A stretch of DNA of 14,095 bases from an uncultured Coriobacteriaceae bacterium (GTDB lineage: Bacteria > Actinomycetota > Coriobacteriia > Coriobacteriales > Eggerthellaceae), in the NCBI GenBank assembly GCA_900554945.1, contig USJN01000011.1, positions 1 through 14,095 on the forward strand, in the 5' to 3' direction. Position numbers and translations under genes: made by a program. Each line of letters starts with the position of its first letter. Position 1 is the first letter of the stretch. The notes below the pieces were generated by a model that was not told the origin of the DNA, ran no database searches, and was given only the letters and a program-made list of their open reading frames with translations. Shown here in pieces: positions 7,780-13,822 of the stretch.

Positions 7780-9411
7780 CTATCGGTTTTGCAAGTAGCG
7801 CATGAGGATGGTCGCCGCCTCTGCGCGCGTCGCGTTGTCGATCGGGTTAAGCCACGCCTTGTTGCTTGTGTCGATCTTGCCGGAGATGATTCCCTTGTCG
7901 ACAGTCCAGCTCAGGGCCGTTTTCGCCCATGAGTCAACCGCGTTGACGTCGGGGAACTGCCCAAGCTTCACGCCGTCGCTCGTGGGGTTCTTCCCGTCCA
8001 TTCGCTTGGCAAAGTTCGCCAGCATGACGGCGATTTCCTCGCGCGTGATGGATGCGTCGGGGCGAAAGTCGTTGCTGTCGCCATAGCCCTTCACAATCTC
8101 GGTCGCGCGCGCCCATCGAATGGCGTCCCCGTAATAGCTGTCGTAGTCGACGTCGGCGAACGCGGTCGTAGACATGTCCGCCTGCGGGGAACCCTGAAGG
8201 CGCCACAGCATAGTGATGAGCTGCCCGCGCGAAAGCGTGTCGTTGGGCCCGAACGTGCCGTTATCGTAGCCTTTCATGATGCCGCGGCTCGACACGTACT
8301 CGACGGCCTGCAGGTACCAGGCGCCGTCTTCCAGATCGCTGAACGACTTGTTGGGCTCGGGTGTCGGGGTGGTGGAGCCACCGGGCGTCGGCGTCGGATT
8401 GCTGGGGTCGGGCTTGCTGTCGAGATAGGCGAGGCAGTCGGCGAGCTCGTTTCGGTAGCGATTCTGGTAGCTGGACACGTATTGGCTGTTCACGTAAGGC
8501 AACTCCGCCACGTGGTCGACGATGTAGTTGCACAACGTGGTGACGAACTCGCGGTCGCTCATCGTGCCGGAGAGTCCCGCGCCGTCGTAGTGCTTTCCAT
8601 GGAGCGTGCCGCCGACGAAGAACTGCATGCCGCCCGATCCAAACAGGTTGCAAATGCCGCTGACCAGGCCTTTTACGCAATCGCTTCGGCTGTCCATATT
8701 GAAGGCGTGCGCGCTGTTGTTGCACAGGCGCAGCGCGAACTCGACGTATTCCTGGTAGAACCAGCCGTCCTGCAGGCGCGAGAATTCCTCGGGATTTGCC
8801 TGGTAAGCGGCGGACCACGAATCGTTTAGCCTCTTCCCCGTGTCGGTTAAGGCCTTCTTGCTCGAGTCGTAAAGCTTTACGCTCGAGATGTCCACGCTTG
8901 CGTCCTTCAGCCAGGCGAACATGGAATAGCGCGTTGGGCTGTAGTTGTAACAGGCGACGAGGAAATCCTGCAGGCCGTAGCGGTTGTCGAACTGGTAGCA
9001 GCCCATGGCGTGGTAGTTGTCGCCCGCGGAGAGGAGCATGTCATAGCCCTCGCCGCTCGTGAGCCTGTTGCCGCTCTCGTATTTCGTGAAGTAGAGGAAT
9101 TCGTCCGAGAACGCGTCGTGCGGTGCGACGGTCGCGTTGAGGTTGACGCTTTGCAGGGTGATGCCCTCATCTTCTGCCTGGGCAAATGCCTGCCTGTCGA
9201 TGGGGATGCGGGTGGGCGCAGGGGACGGGGCGTCTTCGCTTGCGGCCAAGGTCGAGCTGGCGGCTTCGTCGCAAAGGGAATTCGCCTGTTGCTTAGGGGA
9301 AGGCGAGGCGTCCTCGCTTTCTTCCTGTGCGAACGCCACAGCGGGCATGCACCCGGCAACAAGTGTGAGCGCGCACGCGATGGAGATGATTTTCATCCGT
9401 AGGTCGGTCAT
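7780..9411 (-). CDS. Exported SLH-domain protein with putative lysozyme-like domain
   Basis: A 543-residue protein. I choose ATG 9411 because GAGGA lies four bases upstream on the minus strand and the signal peptide follows directly; the frame is open further upstream but without a better start. The signal region (MKIISIACALTLVAGCMPAVAFA) contains both a lipobox-like VAGC (Cys21) and an ordinary AFA cleavage site, so lipoprotein or secreted form is undecided. Residues about 100-330 form a globular domain with YESGN (Glu112), AMGCYQFDNRYGLQDFL and many aromatics, reminiscent of lysozyme/transglycosylase folds; this assignment is tentative. A Pro/Thr linker (333-355) precedes three SLH repeats at about 357-405, 418-470 and 486-540 (GIMKGYDNGTFGPNDTLSRGQ; IVKGYGDSNDFRPDASITREE; GIISG...LNPIDNATRAE). 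SLH domains bind cell-wall polymers, so the protein probably sits in the wall. It may act in wall remodelling. Confidence 0.88.
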   Translation of the reverse strand: MTDLRMKIISIACALTLVAGCMPAVAFAQEESEDASPSPKQQANSLCDEAASSTLAASEDAPSPAPTRIPIDRQAFAQAEDEGITLQSVNLNATVAPHDAFSDEFLYFTKYESGNRLTSGEGYDMLLSAGDNYHAMGCYQFDNRYGLQDFLVACYNYSPTRYSMFAWLKDASVDISSVKLYDSSKKALTDTGKRLNDSWSAAYQANPEEFSRLQDGWFYQEYVEFALRLCNNSAHAFNMDSRSDCVKGLVSGICNLFGSGGMQFFVGGTLHGKHYDGAGLSGTMSDREFVTTLCNYIVDHVAELPYVNSQYVSSYQNRYRNELADCLAYLDSKPDPSNPTPTPGGSTTPTPEPNKSFSDLEDGAWYLQAVEYVSSRGIMKGYDNGTFGPNDTLSRGQLITMLWRLQGSPQADMSTTAFADVDYDSYYGDAIRWARATEIVKGYGDSNDFRPDASITREEIAVMLANFAKRMDGKNPTSDGVKLGQFPDVNAVDSWAKTALSWTVDKGIISGKIDTSNKAWLNPIDNATRAEAATILMRYLQNR

Positions 9412-9443
9412 GGGGTCCTCGTTTCGTTTAGGCTGCGTTTGTG

Positions 9444-9460
9444 GGTAACGTGACGTGACC
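9444..9460 (-). promoter_or_regulatory. 17-bp near-palindrome in the leader of the SLH gene
   Basis: GGTAACGTGACGTGACC is symmetric about its centre as GGTnACGTnACGTnACC: apart from the central base, only positions 4 and 14 break symmetry. It lies 33-49 bp upstream of the ATG at 9411 and just downstream of a -10-like TACAAT on the minus strand (9478 to 9473). That position suits a repressor operator. No matching regulator is recognised in the window. Confidence 0.4.
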
Positions 9461-9549
9461 GTGTTTCCCCTGATTGTAGCGTAGGCTTTCTCCGTGCGTG
9501 CGCTTATCGCCGTCATTTTTCGAAATCATGGGCAAAAATGCAAGCTATG

Positions 9550-9600
9550 TTGCCATATATTGCGAATCGCCATATACTGCGTATTGCAATATATGGCGAA
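9550..9600 (+). promoter_or_regulatory. hipBA promoter embedded in three tandem 17-bp operator-like units
   Basis: Three contiguous 17-mers fill this stretch: TTGCCATATATTGCGAA (9550-9566), TCGCCATATACTGCGTA (9567-9583) and TTGCAATATATGGCGAA (9584-9600). Each is a near-palindrome around ATATA; the third matches best on the opposite strand. TTGCCA (9550-9555) and TATACT (9573-9578) form a -35/-10 pair with 17-bp spacing, so a transcript would start near 9585, about 27 bases before the hipB ATG. The sites would cover both promoter elements and the start point, which fits autorepression by HipB or HipBA. AT content here is far above its surroundings. Confidence 0.75.
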
Positions 9601-9611
9601 AAGAGGTTCTC

Positions 9612-9923
9612 ATGGGCAAGGTTGCGAGCGCGGAAGCGGCGGGTAGCATCATTAGACGGATTCGCGAGGAGCGCGGAATCTCTCGGGCTTTTCTGGCGAA
9701 GCAAACAGGTATAGGGGCTCGCACTATTTATGCGCTTGAGCAGGGGGAAAGCGAAAACTTCGGATTGGGGAACTACCTGAAGCTGCTTGATGCTCTCGAG
9801 ATCAACATGTCAGTCGATCTTGGTAAGCCGCTTAAACCGCCGACTGCTCTCGAGTCGTCGATTGAACTTCCCGAACTGAAAATGGCTGACATCTGGAGCC
9901 TCGACGGGGGTAACGAAAAATGA
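9612..9923 (+). CDS. hipB: HipB-like antitoxin, XRE-family HTH repressor
   Basis: A 103-residue protein. ATG 9612 follows AAGAGG by five bases; the frame stays open upstream to 9498, but that would place the promoter and operators inside the gene. Residues about 10-70 form a Cro/C1-type helix-turn-helix (IIRRIREERGISRAFLAKQTGIGARTIYALEQGE). A short tail with Trp95 (MADIWSLDGGNEK) follows; E. coli HipB also has a C-terminal tail carrying a tryptophan. HipB-type antitoxins bind HipA and, as a complex, repress their own promoter. The four-base ATGA overlap with the next gene indicates translational coupling. Confidence 0.9.
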   Translation: MGKVASAEAAGSIIRRIREERGISRAFLAKQTGIGARTIYALEQGESENFGLGNYLKLLDALEINMSVDLGKPLKPPTALESSIELPELKMADIWSLDGGNEK

Positions 9924-11227
9924 CGACGGCATATAGCTATCTAGACGTATATATTGCGGGAGCCCTCAGCGGAAGGCTCGCCGAGGACGGCCACGGCGGA
10001 TTATCGTTTGAGTACGACTCGGAGTATCAAGGGGTTCCCCTGTCGCTGTCGATGCCGGTTGGACTTCAGAGGAATGGCGATCGGGTCGTTCGTCCGTATC
10101 TTATGGGACTTCTTCCTGATGAGCAGAGTACGCGGAATGCAATCGGCCTTCGGTATGGGATATCCCCGAACAACCCATTTCGCCTGCTCAGCGCTATTGG
10201 GCTTGATTGTCCAGGCGCTGTTCAGGTTTGCCAGCGAGGGGCAACCTTGCCCTCGGAAGACGATCGGCGCGATTTGACGCCGCTAACCGACGAGGATGTT
10301 GAAGAGAAGCTTGCTGCTGTGCGGAGGAATGCTGCTGCCGCATGGATTGACGGATCGGAAACGGAGGGCCGCTGGTCACTTGCGGGCTGCCAGGCTAAAT
10401 TCACTTTGCGCGAACAAGATGGCAAGTGGTTCGATTGTTCGGGCGCGGCGGCCTCGACGCATATCGTAAAGCCAGGGGTGGCTGGAATGAACAACCAGGC
10501 ATTTGTCGAGTTTGCTTCGATGCGAGCGGCTGCGAAAGTCGGCTTGCCCGCGGCTGAAGTGGATTTCTGCATGTTCGGCAGCGAACCTGCTGTCGTGATA
10601 AAGCGCTACGATCGCGTGCGAGACGAGAAGGGACGCGTTCTGCGAATCCATCAAGAAGATCTTTGCCAGGCGCTCGCCGTTATGCCCGACGCAAAATACG
10701 CCGAGCAGGGAGGGCCGACGACGCCGCAGATAATCGACTTGCTAAAGGCGACAGGGAAGAATGCGCGGGAAAACGTCTACCGCTTCATTCTCTTTACCTT
10801 CTTCAACTATCTCATCGGCGCAACGGATGCGCATGCGAAAAATCACTCGCTCATGTTCCTCTCTCCTGATGACGTAAGAATTGCACCCCTCTATGACGTT
10901 GCGTCGATCGCCCCTTATCGTTCTTTGGCGCCATCGAAGAGGAAGCCTTTGCGCGCTGCGTTGTCTATTGGCGGCGAAAACAGGTTTGGAATGCTCGGTG
11001 CGAAAAACGTGAGGAAGATGGTCGCGGATTGCGAGCTTGAGGAGATCGGCCTCGATTCGGATTTGCTTTGCGGAAGGCTTGCGACTATGGCAGAGCTCGT
11101 TCCTGGGGCGTTGCGCGAAGTCGCGTCCGAAGTGCGTGGCGAAGATTTTCGGGATGCGGAAGATGTCCTGGCTTCGCTGGAAGACGAAGTTGCGCAAAAC
11201 TGCGCGCGAGTTCTCGAGAAGATGTGA
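9920..11227 (+). CDS. hipA: HipA-like serine/threonine kinase toxin
   Basis: A 435-residue protein, close to the usual HipA length (about 440). Start ATG 9920 overlaps the hipB stop (ATGA). The N-terminal Couple_hipA subdomain is at about 5-105 (GRLAEDGHGGLSFEYDSEY, MGLLPDE). The HipA kinase core follows: the P-loop-like segment SLAGCQAKFTL contains Ser153, matching the autophosphorylated serine of E. coli HipA; THIVKPG carries Lys184; catalytic Asp303 lies in ATDAHAKNHSLMF; and metal-binding Asp326 lies in PLYDVAS. All core kinase residues are therefore present and the enzyme looks intact. The best known HipA phosphorylates glutamyl-tRNA synthetase and halts translation, giving growth arrest and persistence; targets vary among homologues, so the target here is not known. 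Partner and repressor is HipB. Confidence 0.92.
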   Translation: MTTAYSYLDVYIAGALSGRLAEDGHGGLSFEYDSEYQGVPLSLSMPVGLQRNGDRVVRPYLMGLLPDEQSTRNAIGLRYGISPNNPFRLLSAIGLDCPGAVQVCQRGATLPSEDDRRDLTPLTDEDVEEKLAAVRRNAAAAWIDGSETEGRWSLAGCQAKFTLREQDGKWFDCSGAAASTHIVKPGVAGMNNQAFVEFASMRAAAKVGLPAAEVDFCMFGSEPAVVIKRYDRVRDEKGRVLRIHQEDLCQALAVMPDAKYAEQGGPTTPQIIDLLKATGKNARENVYRFILFTFFNYLIGATDAHAKNHSLMFLSPDDVRIAPLYDVASIAPYRSLAPSKRKPLRAALSIGGENRFGMLGAKNVRKMVADCELEEIGLDSDLLCGRLATMAELVPGALREVASEVRGEDFRDAEDVLASLEDEVAQNCARVLEKM

Positions 11228-11269
11228 CGGGCGTCTTTTGGGCGCGATCGATATTTCGAGGGTCAAGCA

Positions 11270-11305
11270 GCCCGCTTGCAAGGATGCCTCTTGCTCCGTG
11301 CGGGC
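11270..11305. terminator. Possible hairpin between convergent hipA and kinase genes
   Basis: GCCCGC (11270-11275) can pair with GCGGGC (11300-11305), and GCAAG with CTTGC inside the same loop. It lies in the 81-bp gap where hipA (+) and the kinase operon (-) converge. There is no T run on either side, so it is at best a weak bidirectional terminator. Confidence 0.3.
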
Positions 11306-11308
11306 CGG

Positions 11309-12697
11309 TTACGCAATCGGTAGGGTTGCGGTGAAGCTAGTGCCCTCTTCGTCGCTGCTCTTCGCGGTTATCGTGCCGCCGTGCTCTTCTGCGACTTCTT
11401 TCGCGATGGAAAGCCCCAGGCCAAAGCCGCCTGCGCCGCTTGTGCGTGCCTTGTCGGCGCGGTAGAAGCGGTCGAACACGTGCTGTAGGTCCTCCGCTGA
11501 GATGAGCGACCCCGTGTTGTGCACGACGAGGCATACGTTGCCATTCTGCGCATGCAGCTCGACGCGCACCTTCCCGTTGTCGCCGGCGTACTTGCACGCG
11601 TTGTCGAGAAGCGTCGTGACCAGGCGGCGCAGACGCTCGATCGACCCCTGCACGGCGATGCCCTCGTCCACGTCGCTTTCCAGCTCGATGGCGCGTTCGA
11701 ATGCCACCGATTCGAACTGCAAAAGCTCGCCTTCTACCAGGTTCGACAGGTCGATGCGCTCCTTCGGCTTCGATTTCACGATGTCGGTCTCCTCGGCGTC
11801 GAGGCGCGCCAGGAGAAGCAAATCGGCGACGAGCCCCTGCATACGCTCGCCTTCTGCCTGCGTGCTTTCCACCCACTGGCTTTGGCTTGCGATGGTGCGC
11901 TCGGGGTGTGACATGAGAATCGACGTGTTCGCGAGGATAACGGTGAGCGGGGTCTTCAGCTCATGCGAGGCGTCGGCCACGAACTGCCGCTGCTGCTCCC
12001 ACGCGCGCTTCACCGGGCGCAGGGCCCAGCGGGAGAAGAATACGCTGATCACGAAGAAGATGGCGAGTGCGACCACGCCGACGCCTGCAAGGGTGAGCGC
12101 GAGGGTCTGCCATCCGTTTGCGGAGCTGACGTCGGCAAACGCGACGCGCGCGATGCCGGTGTCGGAAGTGCGCTTCTCGTAAAAAAGGCCCAATTCGGAA
12201 AGCTCGCCTGAACCGTCGGGGGCATCCGCGAGCTGGGATATCGCTTTTTCGAGCACGTCGTCTGCAATCGATGCGGAAGCCGCCGACCCTGCGAGCGCGT
12301 AGCTGCCGCTCTTCAGGATGCGATACACCGCCACAGGGACATGCGGGCCGCTTCCCGCAGGTCCGCCGCCGATTTGCGGAGGGGTGCCATGCCGCGCGCC
12401 ATCGTCTTCCTGGTCCCCGTTCGCCTGGTCGTCGGGGTTGCCCGCGTCCTGCCCCTGACTTTGCCCGGGGTCGCCCGTGTCTTGTTCCCGTGCGCCTTCC
12501 TGCTCCTGGACGTCGCCCTCAGTCAGCGCGCGACTCTTCGACTCCGTGAACGCGATGGCGTTGCTCATCGCTTCGTGCACGGAAGCCACGCTTTGCTGGT
12601 AGTTGATGACGCAGATGGCGGAGAAAATCACGGTGAGCACTACGGCCACGGTGGCCATGTTGAGCGCGATGAACTTGATGCGGAGCTTTTTCAGCAT
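11309..12697 (-). CDS. Membrane sensor histidine kinase
   Basis: A 462-residue kinase, partner of the regulator encoded 30 bp upstream. Helix 1 is at about 10-32 (FIALNMATVAVVLTVIFSAICVI) and helix 2 at about 200-222, enclosing an external sensor of about 165 residues. This includes an acidic Gln/Asp/Gly-rich low-complexity stretch (about 60-105). A complete HAMP is not obvious; RWALRPVKRAWEQQRQ links directly to the dimerisation helix. H-box FVADASHELKTPLT with His245; N-box TLLDNACKYA with Asn366; F-box FDRFYRADKART; G2-box GGFGLGLSIAKEVAEEHGG. The G1 region reads VVHNTGSLIS, where the usual DxGxG has become NTGSL. The remaining boxes are intact, so the protein is expected to be active. The stop is TAA at 11311-11309. 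The signal is unknown. Confidence 0.93.
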   Translation of the reverse strand: MLKKLRIKFIALNMATVAVVLTVIFSAICVINYQQSVASVHEAMSNAIAFTESKSRALTEGDVQEQEGAREQDTGDPGQSQGQDAGNPDDQANGDQEDDGARHGTPPQIGGGPAGSGPHVPVAVYRILKSGSYALAGSAASASIADDVLEKAISQLADAPDGSGELSELGLFYEKRTSDTGIARVAFADVSSANGWQTLALTLAGVGVVALAIFFVISVFFSRWALRPVKRAWEQQRQFVADASHELKTPLTVILANTSILMSHPERTIASQSQWVESTQAEGERMQGLVADLLLLARLDAEETDIVKSKPKERIDLSNLVEGELLQFESVAFERAIELESDVDEGIAVQGSIERLRRLVTTLLDNACKYAGDNGKVRVELHAQNGNVCLVVHNTGSLISAEDLQHVFDRFYRADKARTSGAGGFGLGLSIAKEVAEEHGGTITAKSSDEEGTSFTATLPIA

Positions 12698-12727
12698 GGG
12701 AATCTCTTCGGGGAATGCGGCGCAGTC

Positions 12728-13429
12728 TTACGCGCTCGCGCGATTGTCGGTTGAGGCGCCTTCTGCGGCGAAGCGATACCCAGCGCCGCGCAATGTCTCG
12801 ATGCGCGATGCCGAGCCGAGAAACTTCAGCTTCTTGCGCAGGAATGATACATAGGCTTCTACGTTATTCTCGTCGGCGGCTGCCTCCAGGCCCCACACTT
12901 TCTCGATCAGCGTGGCCTTAGACACCGCGGCGCCCGTGTTCGCCATAAGGACGCGGGCGAGCGAGAACTCCTTGTAGCTGAGGTGGATCGACTGGTCGCC
13001 GCAGGTCAAGTCGTGGCTTTCCAGATTCAGCGAAACGTCCCCCGAGGTGATCACCTCGAAGAGCACCTCGCCTTGGCGGCGCGTGAGCGCGCGCAGGTGC
13101 GCCATGAGCTCGGCTGGGGAAAACGGCTTGGTCATGTAATCGTCGGCGCCCGAATCGAGCCCGCAGATCTTGTCGGGCACGGCGTCGCGTGCGGTCAGGA
13201 GCAGCACGGGCGTGTTCACGCCGGCGCGTCGCAGGTTCGACACGACGGTGAACCCGTCCATCTTCGGCAACGTCACGTCGAGGATGACGACGTCGTAGAT
13301 GCCGCTTTCCGCATAATCGAGCCCCGACTGCCCGTCGTGCACGGCGTCGGTGTTGTAGCCGCTTTCTTCGAGGATGCAGCAAAGTGCCTGGGCAAGGCGT
13401 ACATCATCTTCGACTACGAGAATCTGCAC
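12728..13429 (-). CDS. OmpR/PhoB-family response regulator
   Basis: A 233-residue regulator. It starts with GTG at 13429, preceded on the minus strand by GAGGAG and four spacer bases. The receiver domain (1-115) has the acidic pocket Asp8/Asp9, phosphoacceptor Asp51 (VVILDVTLPKMDG), Thr79 and Lys101 (TKPF). The winged-helix DNA-binding domain (about 125-222) ends in the typical ETLRGAGYRF. It is cotranscribed with the kinase 30 bp downstream. OmpR-family proteins bind direct repeats spaced about 11 bp as tandem dimers; exactly such repeats lie upstream (13610-13627) and face this gene, so autoregulation is likely. The divergent VTC gene carries the same box, which makes it the probable target. 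Confidence 0.94.
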   Translation of the reverse strand: MQILVVEDDVRLAQALCCILEESGYNTDAVHDGQSGLDYAESGIYDVVILDVTLPKMDGFTVVSNLRRAGVNTPVLLLTARDAVPDKICGLDSGADDYMTKPFSPAELMAHLRALTRRQGEVLFEVITSGDVSLNLESHDLTCGDQSIHLSYKEFSLARVLMANTGAAVSKATLIEKVWGLEAAADENNVEAYVSFLRKKLKFLGSASRIETLRGAGYRFAAEGASTDNRASA

Positions 13430-13594
13430 AGCGCTCCTCTTTCACGTTCGGTGCTTTCTTGATTGGAATACTAGCACGGTTTTGCTAAGAAAACGCCTCG
13501 ACGCGGGTCCTTGCGGGCGCCTCGCCGAGACGCGAACGGCCGCCACCGCCTCCGCGCTGGGGATCGTGGATGGGGCGGTTGCGGCCGTGAGGTT

Positions 13595-13627
13595 ATTGTC
13601 GGGGACGATCCTGAAAACAACCTGAAA
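13595..13627 (-). promoter_or_regulatory. Candidate regulator-operon promoter with TTTCAGG direct repeat
   Basis: On the minus strand TTTCAGGTTGTTTTCAGG (13627 to 13610) holds two TTTCAGG half-sites 11 bp apart. Exactly 9 bp later comes GACAAT (13600 to 13595), a -10-like hexamer matching TATAAT at four of six bases. The box covers the -35 zone, as in PhoB-type activated promoters. Transcription would begin near 13588, giving a leader of about 160 bases. Confidence 0.6.
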
Positions 13628-13659
13628 GAAACTGCCCGATTCTTAGGTTTGAGCGTTTC

Positions 13660-13692
13660 TTTCAGGGTTCTTTCAGGGGCGCTCCGTAGCAT
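13660..13692 (+). promoter_or_regulatory. Candidate VTC-gene promoter with TTTCAGG direct repeat
   Basis: TTTCAGGGTTCTTTCAGG (13660-13677) has two TTTCAGG half-sites 11 bp apart, followed after exactly 9 bp by TAGCAT (13687-13692), again four of six matches to TATAAT. It mirrors the minus-strand element at 13595-13627. The inner half-sites extend to a perfect inverted repeat, CCTGAAAGAAAC (13621-13632) with GTTTCTTTCAGG (13655-13666). The transcript would begin near 13699. Confidence 0.6.
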
Positions 13693-13705
13693 TCGGGGTG
13701 TCGGC

Positions 13706-13728
13706 AGGAGGGGGCATTTCCCCCTCCT
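13706..13728 (+). other. GC-rich hairpin in the VTC-gene leader
   Basis: AGGAGGGGG (13706-13714) pairs perfectly with CCCCCTCCT (13720-13728) around the loop CATTT. It would form at the very 5' end of the predicted VTC transcript. The following CCCTTTCCTG is not a proper T run, so a terminator is doubtful. The right arm contains CCTCC, which is complementary to the gene's GGAGG ribosome site at 13809-13813. Confidence 0.35.
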
Positions 13729-13822
13729 CCCTTTCCTGTATCGGTGATCGGCCCCGCGCCGCCGACGGCACAACCGCCCAAGGGACGACTTTCCGCCCCT
13801 CTCCAAAAGGAGGCATATACCC

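Larger units (their letters stand above)
13430..13822. other. 393-bp divergent intergenic region between response regulator and VTC gene
   Basis: No gene is supported here. The right half (13595-13728) holds the paired TTTCAGG boxes, the -10 candidates and the leader hairpin described separately. The left part, 13430-13594, would be the long untranslated leader of the regulator mRNA; I see no known riboswitch or small peptide gene in it. At 13801-13812, CTCC-AAAA-GGAG could form a small hairpin over the VTC ribosome site. Confidence 0.6.

Noticed and set aside
9498..9611. Upstream extension of hipB
   Set aside because: It would place the promoter and the three operator-like units within the coding sequence; ATG 9612 has a good ribosome site and matches HipB length.
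11226..11240. GACGGGCGTC followed by TTTT at the hipA stop as a terminator
   Set aside because: Only three base pairs are possible with a reasonable loop, and it overlaps the stop codon.
13621..13666. 12-bp inverted repeat (CCTGAAAGAAAC / GTTTCTTTCAGG) as a terminator or attachment site
   Set aside because: It has a 22-base loop, no T run and no mobile genes nearby; it is explained by back-to-back regulator boxes.
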